From JAMXLO01 sp963818775 (GTDB lineage: Bacteria; Pseudomonadota; Alphaproteobacteria; Acetobacterales; Acetobacteraceae), in NCBI GenBank assembly GCA_963818775.1, contig CAWFUF010000017.1:186001-250000 (forward strand): DNA of 64,000 nt, given 5' to 3'. Below, piece by piece: positions 8,698 to 17,002 of this stretch (position 1 is its first letter; every line of letters starts with the position of its first letter). The notes beneath the pieces are model-generated. The model ran no database searches. It was given only the letters and a program-made list of their open reading frames with translations, and was not told the origin of the DNA. A program made the position numbers and the translations under genes.

Positions 8698-8717
8698 TGA
8701 CAATGGGCCAATAGCGC

Positions 8718-10622
8718 ATGAGCACTTTGGAAATCGTCGTTGCATTGCTGCGCGGGGCCCACATGGCGGCGCTGGTGTCGCTGTTCGGCACGCTGGTGTT
8801 CCTCACGCTTGTGGCGCCTGCCGCCGTGGCCGAAGCAGCCAAAGAGGCTCCGCACTTGCAACGGCAGTTGCTGCGTGTCGCGCGCATCAGCGCGGTGCTC
8901 GCGCTGATCGTCGGCATTGCATGGATAGCGGTGGAGAGTGCGGTCATTGCCGGCGCCGGCAGCGTCGCAATGACGCTTCAGGCCCTGCCGGTGGTGGCGT
9001 TGCGGACACAGTTCGGGCAATGGCTGCTGGTGCGCGGCGTGCTGCTGCTGGCGGTTACGCCCCTGCTCAGACCGCGGCGTGCGGGGAATGCCGGCGCCGC
9101 GGTCCTGGCCGCGATGGCGCTTGCACTCCAGCCGATGCTTGGCCATGCCGGCGCGCTCGGCGGCAGCCTTGGCACCACCCTGATCATATCGGAGATCCTA
9201 CATCTGCTGGCCGCCGGCGCGTGGCTTGGCGGTCTGCTCCCGCTGTTCATCACTCTTGGCACGCTGCCCCACAACGCCGCGGCAACAGCCTGCCGCAACT
9301 TCACGCCGGTCGGTCTGTCCGCGGTGCTGGTGCTGGGGGGAACCGCCACGGTGCAGGTCACGGAATTCATGGGTGGCGTGCCGGGACTGTTCGGCACTGG
9401 CTATGGCCACATCGCACTGGTGAAGCTCGGGCTGTTCGCTGTGCTGCTCGCGCTGGCCGCCATCAATCGCCTGGCGCTCACCGATCGGCTGGCTGGAACC
9501 GCACCGGACACAGCGCGGCGTCACATGCGCGTGTCGGTCGCGACCGAGGCGGTGCTGGGCACGCTCGTCGTGCTCACGGCGGGCCTTCTGGCGTCGCATG
9601 CGCCCGGCACGCATGAGCAGCCGGTCTGGCCCTTCGCATGGCGTCCGAGCCTCTCGGCTTTCTACGTGCCGGAGCTGCGCAACGAAGTGACTTTGGCGCT
9701 GCTCGCGGCCGGCGCCGCGGTGATCATGGCGGTCATCGGTGTGGTCTGGCGCAAAGGGCGCTGGCCAGCGCTGGTGGTAGCGGTGATCACACTTGCCCTG
9801 GCGATCCCGCATCTCGATCTGCTGTTCGTCGCAGCCTATCCGACCAGCTTCTTCACCTCGCCCACCGAATTCGCTGCCACCGCTATCGTGCACGGTGCCC
9901 GCCTGTTCGCCTCGAACTGCGTTGCCTGCCACGGCGCCCAGGGACATGGCGATGGTCCCGCCGCGAAATCCCTGCCGCTGCCCCCCGCCGACCTCACCGC
10001 AAGCCACTTCTGGGCGCACAACGACGGTGAGCTCTACTGGTTCATCTCGCACGGCATTACCGCTCCTGATGGTGCAACAGCGATGCCTGGCTTCGCTGGC
10101 ACACTGTCGAGCGAGGCAATTTGGGACCTCATCGACTACCTGAGCGCACACAATGCCGGCGATACGATGCAACGCACCGGGAACTGGCAGCAGCCGACGC
10201 CGATGCCGCAGTTCGATGCACAATGCGCAAATGGACGGGTCATTGATCTCGATGATCTGCGCGGCCATGCGCTTCGCATCATCGCGGTATCCGGCGATGA
10301 GTTGCCCGAACCATCTTCGGCCGGCGATGTCGATGCGATGACAATTCTCGTTACCCGCAAGATTGCCACGGAACAGGCTGGCCCCGCCTGCATCGCAAGC
10401 GAACCGCAGGCATGGACGGCGCTGGCCATCATCGTAGGGTCGTCGCCGGATACGCTGGCGGGCACACAGCTGCTGGTCGATCAGAACGCTTGGCTGCGCG
10501 CCAAGTGGCGCCCCGGCGACCCCGAGGATTGGAACGATCCTCGGGTGCTGTCGGCACTACTCCGAAACATCGCCGCCCATCCGATCATCGCTGCGTCCGA
10601 CGCCCACGCCCACCATCACTGA
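8718..10622 (+). CDS. copD: CopD-like copper transporter fused to cytochrome c
   Basis: The 634-residue protein has a CopD-type membrane domain (about residues 1-370, eight or more hydrophobic segments), then a periplasmic class I cytochrome c domain with haem motif C401-V-A-C404-H405 and a likely axial Met in ATAMPGF. About 150 further residues resemble a thioredoxin-like or electron-transfer cap without CxxC, ending in a His tail (DAHAHHH). CopD moves copper across the inner membrane; the cytochrome may couple this to metal reduction or to oxidase assembly. It ends the copper operon, and its last 38 bases overlap the convergent glycosyltransferase. Confidence 0.82.
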   Translation: MSTLEIVVALLRGAHMAALVSLFGTLVFLTLVAPAAVAEAAKEAPHLQRQLLRVARISAVLALIVGIAWIAVESAVIAGAGSVAMTLQALPVVALRTQFGQWLLVRGVLLLAVTPLLRPRRAGNAGAAVLAAMALALQPMLGHAGALGGSLGTTLIISEILHLLAAGAWLGGLLPLFITLGTLPHNAAATACRNFTPVGLSAVLVLGGTATVQVTEFMGGVPGLFGTGYGHIALVKLGLFAVLLALAAINRLALTDRLAGTAPDTARRHMRVSVATEAVLGTLVVLTAGLLASHAPGTHEQPVWPFAWRPSLSAFYVPELRNEVTLALLAAGAAVIMAVIGVVWRKGRWPALVVAVITLALAIPHLDLLFVAAYPTSFFTSPTEFAATAIVHGARLFASNCVACHGAQGHGDGPAAKSLPLPPADLTASHFWAHNDGELYWFISHGITAPDGATAMPGFAGTLSSEAIWDLIDYLSAHNAGDTMQRTGNWQQPTPMPQFDAQCANGRVIDLDDLRGHALRIIAVSGDELPEPSSAGDVDAMTILVTRKIATEQAGPACIASEPQAWTALAIIVGSSPDTLAGTQLLVDQNAWLRAKWRPGDPEDWNDPRVLSALLRNIAAHPIIAASDAHAHHH

Positions 10623-11743
10623 CGCAGGTTGGTGAATCGGCGCGTCTCGTTGGCGCTATTAGACCGGGAACGAGGGAGGCCAGCCCCTCAAGTATGATCG
10701 CCGCGAACTTGCGCCACGCCTCACGAGGATCCGTGGCCGAACCCACGATTTCGCGAGGCAATTCCATGACGCGCGCAATCGCTGCCGCGAGGCTCACCGC
10801 CTCAGGCTCGCATAACGTCGCAAGCGGGCTGTCTCCGAGTTGTTCAGGCAGTCCACCCACCCGAGTCGCTATCACACGACGACCCGTGGCCAGCGCCGTT
10901 GGCGCGATCCCGCTCTGGCTCGCCTCGCGGTATGGCAGCACCACGACATCCGCCCAATTCAGGAGTGTGTTGACCTCGCTCTCCGGCACCCAGCGATTCT
11001 CAACCTTGACGCCGGGCAGGACCCGCAAAGCAGCCAGTGCCGCGCTCTCCGGCCCGTTACCGACAACCCGCACCTCAAGATCCGGGGGGGGCCCAAGCGA
11101 TCGAAGCGCCTCCGCCAGGAGATCGAGTCCTTTATAAGCCCGCAGCCGTCCGAAACAGAGCAGTCGGCGGGGGCCTGTGCGTGCAGCCAGCGGTGCAACG
11201 GCACCGAAGCTGAGCGGAGGCAGTGAGGCAACGAGGACCGGCGTGCCTGGTCGGAGAGAGCCGTTCGCCCTCAGCCTCTCGGCTACGTGCATGGACAGCA
11301 CAATTATCAAGTCAGCGCGCCGAAGCAGCGCCCGTTGCGACATCTCGAGCAATGGAATTCGATCGCCAGGATGCGCCTCGGCGTCATGCACGATAACTGC
11401 CGCGGGGACACCAATGCGATGCAACGCGAGGATCATCAGCAGATCGAGCGGACCTGGCATGGCACACACGGCGAGCTGAGGGTCAAGGCGGCGCAGGTGT
11501 CTGCTAAGCTTCATGACGGTGATCGGGGCTTGTATGAGCCGCCATGCCAGCCCGGCCACCCCGGCATAGGTTTCTACGGGAAGCTCACAACTTGCTCCGT
11601 CCAGTCCATGCATGACTTCCGCGCCAGTTGAGAGTGATAGTACCTGACTCTACGCCACCCAGCGCCCGCAATCCTTCGGCCAAGGAAACCGCCAGGCGCG
11701 GCCCGGCCCCGAATCGACCCCATTGCCAGACAATCACCCTCAT
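10585..11743 (-). pseudogene. Glycosyltransferase family 4, frameshifted
   Basis: The 3' part (10585-11613) encodes a complete GT4 C-terminal domain (LLCFGRLRAYKGLDLLAEAL, then the EASQSGIAPTALA acceptor of the EX7E type). Its true N-terminus lies in another frame from the ATG at 11743: MRVIVWQWGRFGAGPRLAVS, a normal GT4 start. That frame stops at 11585. The two join logically near 11620 (LNWR followed by AEVMHGLDG), so one indel separates them. No homopolymer is present there, so slippage-based phase variation is unlikely. It may be a decayed gene or a sequencing error. It is divergent from the rhamnose cluster genes. Confidence 0.75.
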
Positions 11744-11951
11744 GCGTTCGCACGTTCGCATTGAGCGTCGCGGGCCTCACTTGGGGTTTCCAATCGATGC
11801 TTTCGATACACGATACGGTTGACATACTGTCGGCGCTGGCCCACGGCAACTCGTGGGCGGCGCCGAGTAATGGCGACTTGCACGGAGGATCGGCTCATCG
11901 CATCCGGCAACCATTGCCTGGCAGGCGCCGGTTCGGGAAGCCCGTGACGGC

Positions 11952-13217
11952 ATGAGCCAAGATGGCATCTCGCCGTTGCACAAGGCTTGGCGGCTTTTGC
12001 CCACCAGTGCGCGGCGGCGCCTCTTCAGTTCTCTGACTGCCCTCGCTGCGCCCGCTGTTGCCCGCGATCCGCCACCCCCACACGGCGGCATCGCGGTGGT
12101 TGGTGAACTCTCTGCCAGCACCGGCCTCGGTGAGAGCGCCCGCCTCATGATACAGGCCCTGACGAAACTCGGCGTGAGGCACTGGGGGGTTGATGTTGGG
12201 CCGGCGTGGCAACGAGCGGCGAGACCTCCTTTGCATCGTCCCCAGCTGCCGCATGGGGTGCCTCTCGTCGTGCACGCCAATGCACCAGTTTTGCCCGTTT
12301 CGTTGCTGAGACTGCCGCGCGCCATGGTGCGCCAGCGTCGGGTCATAGGATATTGGCACTGGGAATTATCCAGGCCGCCGCCGGACTGGGCTGCCGGCGC
12401 GTCCTTCGTGCACGAAATTTGGGTCCCCTCGCGATTTACCGCCGAGGCCGTCGAGGCGCTGCGGCCAGGTGCAGTCCATGTGGTTCCCCACGCGGTCGCT
12501 GCCGTGCCGCCATCGCCGTCAGCGCTCGATCGCCAGTCATTCGGCCTCCCTCATGATGCGGTAGTGGTCGTGGCACCCTTCAATCTGGCGTCGTCACTTG
12601 AGCGCAAGAATCCCCACGCGGCGATCGCCGCGTTTCAGGCCGCGTTTGGTCATCGCCGCGATCGCATCCTGGTGCTGAAAATCAGTCACGGGACGCACTT
12701 CCCGGCGGATTTTGACCGTATTATGCAGGCCGCCAACGCGCCCAACATCCGTCTTGAGACGCGTGACCTGCCCCGAGCGGACAATTACGCGCTGCTTGCA
12801 GCATCCGACATCGTCTTGTCACTTCATCGCAGCGAGGCGTTCGGACTCAACCTCGCTGAGGCGATGCTCTTGAGCAAGCCCGTTATCGCGACGGGTTGGT
12901 CCGGCAATATGGAATTCATGGACCCGCAAAGTAGCGCCCTGGTGGGCTACCGACTGATCCCTGCGCGCGATCCGCGTGGCACGTACGATGTGCCGCACGC
13001 CGTCTGGGCGGACCCCGACCTGACGGATGCCGTTGGGCATTTGCAGCGTCTGGCGGATGACGAAATGGAGCGCCAGGCACTTGGAGCGCGGGCTCGCGAA
13101 ACAGCACAATCGCGTCTTGGTCTGGGACCGTTCCGAACTGCCTTGGCAGCAATTCTAGGGTTGGACGACCACTTTGCCGACACGTGGGGTGCCGGCGAAG
13201 GGTTGGACGGCCTTTAG
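11952..13217 (+). CDS. Glycosyltransferase family 4
   Basis: This 421-residue protein has a GT-B architecture. The N-terminal domain opens with GELSASTGLGESARLM, the type found in GT4 enzymes acting on complex polysaccharides. The C-terminal nucleotide-sugar domain holds SLERKNPHAAIAAF and the EX7E motif in HRSEAFGLNLAEAML. It likely transfers a sugar, perhaps GDP-linked mannose or rhamnose, since the GDP-rhamnose genes follow. It is the first gene of the plus-strand polysaccharide run. The ribosome site before the ATG is weak. Confidence 0.82.
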   Translation: MSQDGISPLHKAWRLLPTSARRRLFSSLTALAAPAVARDPPPPHGGIAVVGELSASTGLGESARLMIQALTKLGVRHWGVDVGPAWQRAARPPLHRPQLPHGVPLVVHANAPVLPVSLLRLPRAMVRQRRVIGYWHWELSRPPPDWAAGASFVHEIWVPSRFTAEAVEALRPGAVHVVPHAVAAVPPSPSALDRQSFGLPHDAVVVVAPFNLASSLERKNPHAAIAAFQAAFGHRRDRILVLKISHGTHFPADFDRIMQAANAPNIRLETRDLPRADNYALLAASDIVLSLHRSEAFGLNLAEAMLLSKPVIATGWSGNMEFMDPQSSALVGYRLIPARDPRGTYDVPHAVWADPDLTDAVGHLQRLADDEMERQALGARARETAQSRLGLGPFRTALAAILGLDDHFADTWGAGEGLDGL

Positions 13218-13343
13218 CCTCACATTCCAGCTGAGGCGGTTGCAATTTGATGCAGGCACAGGCATAGCCGGTGGACTTCGTCAAGAAAAGACGAGGATAT
13301 ACGGCCCGAATGTCAGTCCAATCCACAGCCAGAGAGACCGCCC

Positions 13344-14336
13344 ATGCCGAGCTGCCTGATTACGGGGATAACCGGCCAAGACGGTGCCTACCTTTCGAAG
13401 CTGTTGCTGCAGAAGGGATATCGGGTCGTTGAACTGGTACGCCGCTCCTCATCTTCTGACGTTGTTGGCGAACGTCTGCGCTGGCTCGGCATTCGGGAGG
13501 ATGTTGAGTTGGTCGACGGCAACCTTGGTGATCTGTCAAGCTTGATCCGTACTGTGCAAACCTACAAGCCTGACGAGGTCTACAACCTGGGAGCACAAAG
13601 CTTCGTTGCAGCGTCATGGAACCAGCCGCTGCTGACTGGGCAGGTCACCGCCCTCGGCGCGGTCAATGTTTTGGAGGCTACGCGAATTGCGTGGCCACAG
13701 GCGCGCTTCTACCAGGCTTCATCATCCGAAATGTTCGGGCGGATCCAGGAAGCACGTCAAAACGAAGCTACCCCGTTCTATCCTCGTTCGCCCTATGGCG
13801 CGGCGAAGCTGTACGCGCACTGGATGACGGTGAACTATCGCGAGAGCTTCGGCTTGCATACCTCATCCGGCATCCTGTTCAATCACGAGAGCCCGTTGCG
13901 GGGAATTGAATTCGTCACCCGCAAAATCACCGATGGAGTTGCGCGCATCAAGCTCGGTCTCGCGAGCGAGCTTCATCTTGGCAATCTGGAGGCAAAGCGC
14001 GATTGGGGACACGCACGGGACTACGTCAGGGCGATGTGGTTGATGCTGCAGCAGTCGGAACCGGATGACTACGTGGTAGCCACTGGGCGGACGGTGTCGG
14101 TTCGGGAATTCTGCCGCATGGCATTTCGCCAGGTGGGTCTAAACTACGAGGACCATGTCGTGACTGAGGATACGCTTAAGCGTCCGGCGGAAGTCGATCT
14201 GCTACTCGGCAATTCGACCAAGGCGCGCCATGTCCTGGGATGGGAGCCCAAGATATCACTTGAGGAGATGGTCGCTGAAATGGTTGAGGCAGACCTGACT
14301 CGACACCGCAACCGAATGCGGACCTGCAGTAGCTGA
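13344..14336 (+). CDS. gmd: GDP-mannose 4,6-dehydratase
   Basis: The 330-residue enzyme converts GDP-D-mannose to GDP-4-keto-6-deoxy-D-mannose. The Rossmann motif is GITGQDG (residues 8-14), the active-site serine lies in QASSSEMFG, the catalytic pair is Y151-K155 (YGAAK), and NHESP follows as in all Gmd proteins; the next residue is Leu where Arg is usual. A GAGAGACC ribosome site precedes the ATG. The downstream reductase probably finishes GDP-D-rhamnose. The length is close to the family norm. Confidence 0.92.
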   Translation: MPSCLITGITGQDGAYLSKLLLQKGYRVVELVRRSSSSDVVGERLRWLGIREDVELVDGNLGDLSSLIRTVQTYKPDEVYNLGAQSFVAASWNQPLLTGQVTALGAVNVLEATRIAWPQARFYQASSSEMFGRIQEARQNEATPFYPRSPYGAAKLYAHWMTVNYRESFGLHTSSGILFNHESPLRGIEFVTRKITDGVARIKLGLASELHLGNLEAKRDWGHARDYVRAMWLMLQQSEPDDYVVATGRTVSVREFCRMAFRQVGLNYEDHVVTEDTLKRPAEVDLLLGNSTKARHVLGWEPKISLEEMVAEMVEADLTRHRNRMRTCSS

Positions 14337-14447
14337 ACTGGTGGGCATGAAGCGGGAGAGTGGCGTGACTTGGCCAGCACGTTGCGGATTCCGCGATTGC
14401 GCCGTCGACGGCGACCTCGCGGCGCCCGAGGCGACTAAGGACCTGAC

Positions 14448-15386
14448 GTGGCTGTGCCACCGCGCCGAATCCTGATCACCGGGGCGGCGGGATTTGTTGG
14501 TCGCCACCTGACAGCGAGCCTTGTTGCCGCCTATCCAGATACAGCCTTGTTCACGCCCGCGGTTGACGTGCGGGATGCGGAGGCCGTTGCCGACGCTGTG
14601 CGGCAGGCGGCGCCCGAGGCGTGCTTCCATCTCGCCGCGGTGTCCTCCATTCGGGCGGCGCAGGAAGATGAAGACGAGGCGTGGGAGGTCAACCTGCATG
14701 GCACATTGCGGGTGGCGCGGGCGATCCTGCGTCATGCGCCCGGTTGCCAGATGCTGTTCACGTCGACCGCCGATGCCTACGGCGGTTCGTTCCGCGGCGG
14801 AACGCCGGTTGACGAGGATACGCCCTTGGCCCCAATGAGTGTGTACAGCGCAACGAAGGCTGCCGCTGACCTCGCGATCGGGAGCATGGCCGGCCAGGGA
14901 TTGCGCTGTGTGCGGATCCGGCCATTCAATCATACGGGACCTGGGCAAACCGCCCAGTTCGTGGTTCCCACATTTGCACGCCAGATCGCACGCATAGAGG
15001 CTGGATTGCAACCACCGTTGATACAGGTCGGCAATGTTGACACTTGGCGTGATTTCCTGGATGTGCGTGACGTCTGTGCGGGGTACCTTGCGTGCATCGC
15101 CATGGGAGACAGGTTGGCGTCTGGCAGCATTCTGAATCTCGCGTCAGGCACTGCTCGGCGAATCGGTGATATCCTGTCCGACTTGCAGGCTCTGGCCGGC
15201 ATAACACTGGAGGTTCGAGCCGATCCCGCACGGGTGCGTGACAGGGACGTTCCGATGGCCTGTGGGAGTTCGAGGCGCGCGCGTGAGCTTCTTGGTTGGG
15301 CGCCTATCACGCCCTGGGCCCAAACCTTGCAGAACGTGCTCGACGATTGGCGCGTCCGAATCCGGTCTGAGACAAAGGAGAGCTGA
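14448..15386 (+). CDS. rmd: GDP-4-keto-6-deoxy-D-mannose reductase (Rmd-like)
   Basis: This 312-residue extended SDR starts at a GTG with AAGGA (14437-14441) at good distance. It has TGAAGFVG at the N-terminus, TSTADAYG, and the catalytic Y133-K137 pair (YSATK), followed by RPFNHTGPGQ, a Gmd/Rmd-type signature. Position directly after gmd makes GDP-D-rhamnose the most likely product. GDP-L-fucose synthase (Fcl) is the main alternative but is usually more divergent from this sequence. The gene ends three bases before the next glycosyltransferase. Confidence 0.8.
   Translation: MAVPPRRILITGAAGFVGRHLTASLVAAYPDTALFTPAVDVRDAEAVADAVRQAAPEACFHLAAVSSIRAAQEDEDEAWEVNLHGTLRVARAILRHAPGCQMLFTSTADAYGGSFRGGTPVDEDTPLAPMSVYSATKAAADLAIGSMAGQGLRCVRIRPFNHTGPGQTAQFVVPTFARQIARIEAGLQPPLIQVGNVDTWRDFLDVRDVCAGYLACIAMGDRLASGSILNLASGTARRIGDILSDLQALAGITLEVRADPARVRDRDVPMACGSSRRARELLGWAPITPWAQTLQNVLDDWRVRIRSETKES
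15376..15382 (+). promoter_or_regulatory. Ribosome binding site deciding a TTG start
   Basis: AAAGGAG lies seven bases before TTG at 15390. No ATG or GTG fits the reading frame nearby, so the glycosyltransferase that follows is expected to start at this TTG. It overlaps the end of the reductase coding sequence, which suggests coupled translation. Confidence 0.65.
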
Positions 15387-15389
15387 GAT

Positions 15390-16886
15390 TTGGCAGCGAG
15401 GCTTTGGATCGATGTCGAGGACCTCTTCGAATATGTCCGCAGCAATCGGCGCCCGAGCGGGATCCAACGGCTAGCGTTCGAGATCTACCAGACCATGCAG
15501 GCTCGATACGGCGACACCGGGATGGTGCAGTTCGTTCGACACGACATCAGACGCAACAGCTTCCGCACGGTGCCTTGGCGCGAGGTGACAGGGCTGTTCG
15601 AGAAACTGTCGGAACACGAGGTGGCGCCGTCCATTCGTCCGGAACGCGGCATTTCGCCGCACCCGCCGGCACGCCAGCTCATTCGGAGGTTGGTGCACCG
15701 ACTGACACCGTCGCTGCGGCCCGCTTTGGTCGACGCCGCGCTCACACTAAGTGAAGCATTGCGCGCCTGGGGCCGGCTTGCCGGTGAGGTACGGCATGGC
15801 GCGCGCAGCCGCTTGAGACGTCTCACGGTGCAAATTCGCCGCCTGGCGGCCAACCGCCGCCCCGGACGCGCCGTAGCCCAAGAACCCGTTTCATTTGCAG
15901 AATGCGCAACGTCGGGCGATGTAGTTCTCGCGCTCGGCGCACCCTGGTCACATCCGGATTACCCGGCCCTGGTCAGGATGCAGCGCGAGCGTGGCCTGCG
16001 GTTTGCCCTGCTGGTCTACGATCTCATCCCTATTCGTCGGCCGGAGTGGTGCAAGCGCGATCTCGTGCGTCTGTTTCGTGCCAGCGTCGAAACCATGCTG
16101 CCGCTGTGCGACGTTATATTCGCCATCTCGCGAGCAACCGCGGCCGACGTTGAGGCCTATGCCCGCGAGAACGGGTTTGCCCTGAGTGGCCCTGTCACGC
16201 CGATCCCCATCGGAACCGGCTTCGGCAGTCAGTCGCAACCTGCCGTCACATCACGCTATCGCGCCCTGCCAACGGCCGCCAGCTACGCTCTTTTCGTATC
16301 CACCATCGAAGCGCGCAAGAACCATACGCTGCTGTTCCGGGTTTGGCGTCGTCTGCTGGAGGATCTGCCGGCCGAACGGGTGCCGACACTGGTTTTTGCA
16401 GGACACATCGGCTGGTTGGTGGATGATCTGATGCAGCAGATCGCGAACACCGACCATCTCAACGGGAAACTGGTGGTGATCGAGGATCCGACAGATGCAG
16501 AGCTCACAATGTTGTACCGCGGCTGTCTGTTCACGGTGTTTCCCTCGTTTCACGAAGGCTGGGGCCTGCCGGTGACCGAGAGTCTGGCGTTCGGCAAGCC
16601 GTGCATCATATCCAATCGCACGTCCCTCCCCGAAGCAGGCGGCAAGTTGGTCCGCAGCTTCGATCCGGACAATCTCCACGATGCCTACCAGGTGATTCGG
16701 CAGGTGATCGACGATCGCCTCGGGCTTGCGCGGTGGGAGGCCGAAGTGCAGCGCGAATTCAAGCCGGTGCCGTGGTCGGCTACCGTTGACGCCATCTTGA
16801 CCAGATTGGGCCATTCGCCTGGAGCATCTGCAATGGCCACACCCTCAATCCGATTCGAATGCACGGCCGAGCGTCTCCTCGTGTAG
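15390..16886 (+). CDS. Glycosyltransferase family 4 (long N-terminal region)
   Basis: The 498-residue protein starts with TTG. The first 150 residues (RLWIDVEDLFEYVRSNRRPS) are of the type seen in mannosyl or rhamnosyl transferases of O-antigen clusters. The C-terminal domain has FVSTIEARKNHTLLFRVW (nucleotide-sugar site) and EX7E in FHEGWGLPVTESLAFG. With gmd and rmd just upstream it probably adds D-rhamnose or mannose to a surface polysaccharide. The gene is the last of the run; a convergent giant secreted protein gene follows after 116 bases. Confidence 0.82.
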   Translation: MAARLWIDVEDLFEYVRSNRRPSGIQRLAFEIYQTMQARYGDTGMVQFVRHDIRRNSFRTVPWREVTGLFEKLSEHEVAPSIRPERGISPHPPARQLIRRLVHRLTPSLRPALVDAALTLSEALRAWGRLAGEVRHGARSRLRRLTVQIRRLAANRRPGRAVAQEPVSFAECATSGDVVLALGAPWSHPDYPALVRMQRERGLRFALLVYDLIPIRRPEWCKRDLVRLFRASVETMLPLCDVIFAISRATAADVEAYARENGFALSGPVTPIPIGTGFGSQSQPAVTSRYRALPTAASYALFVSTIEARKNHTLLFRVWRRLLEDLPAERVPTLVFAGHIGWLVDDLMQQIANTDHLNGKLVVIEDPTDAELTMLYRGCLFTVFPSFHEGWGLPVTESLAFGKPCIISNRTSLPEAGGKLVRSFDPDNLHDAYQVIRQVIDDRLGLARWEAEVQREFKPVPWSATVDAILTRLGHSPGASAMATPSIRFECTAERLLV

Positions 16887-17002
16887 CATTGCAGAAAGTG
16901 TGTCCTGGCCGTTTGTCGGTAATCTGAGGACGCGTGCGGAGGCGCTGTCAATGATGGCCTACCTCCGGCTGCGCAATCTTTTCTTCCGAAGAGGCGTGCG
17001 CT

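Noticed and set aside
16887..17002. Terminator between the convergent glycosyltransferase and giant protein genes
   Set aside because: Only a five-base stem (GCGTG/CACGC) without a T-run is seen.
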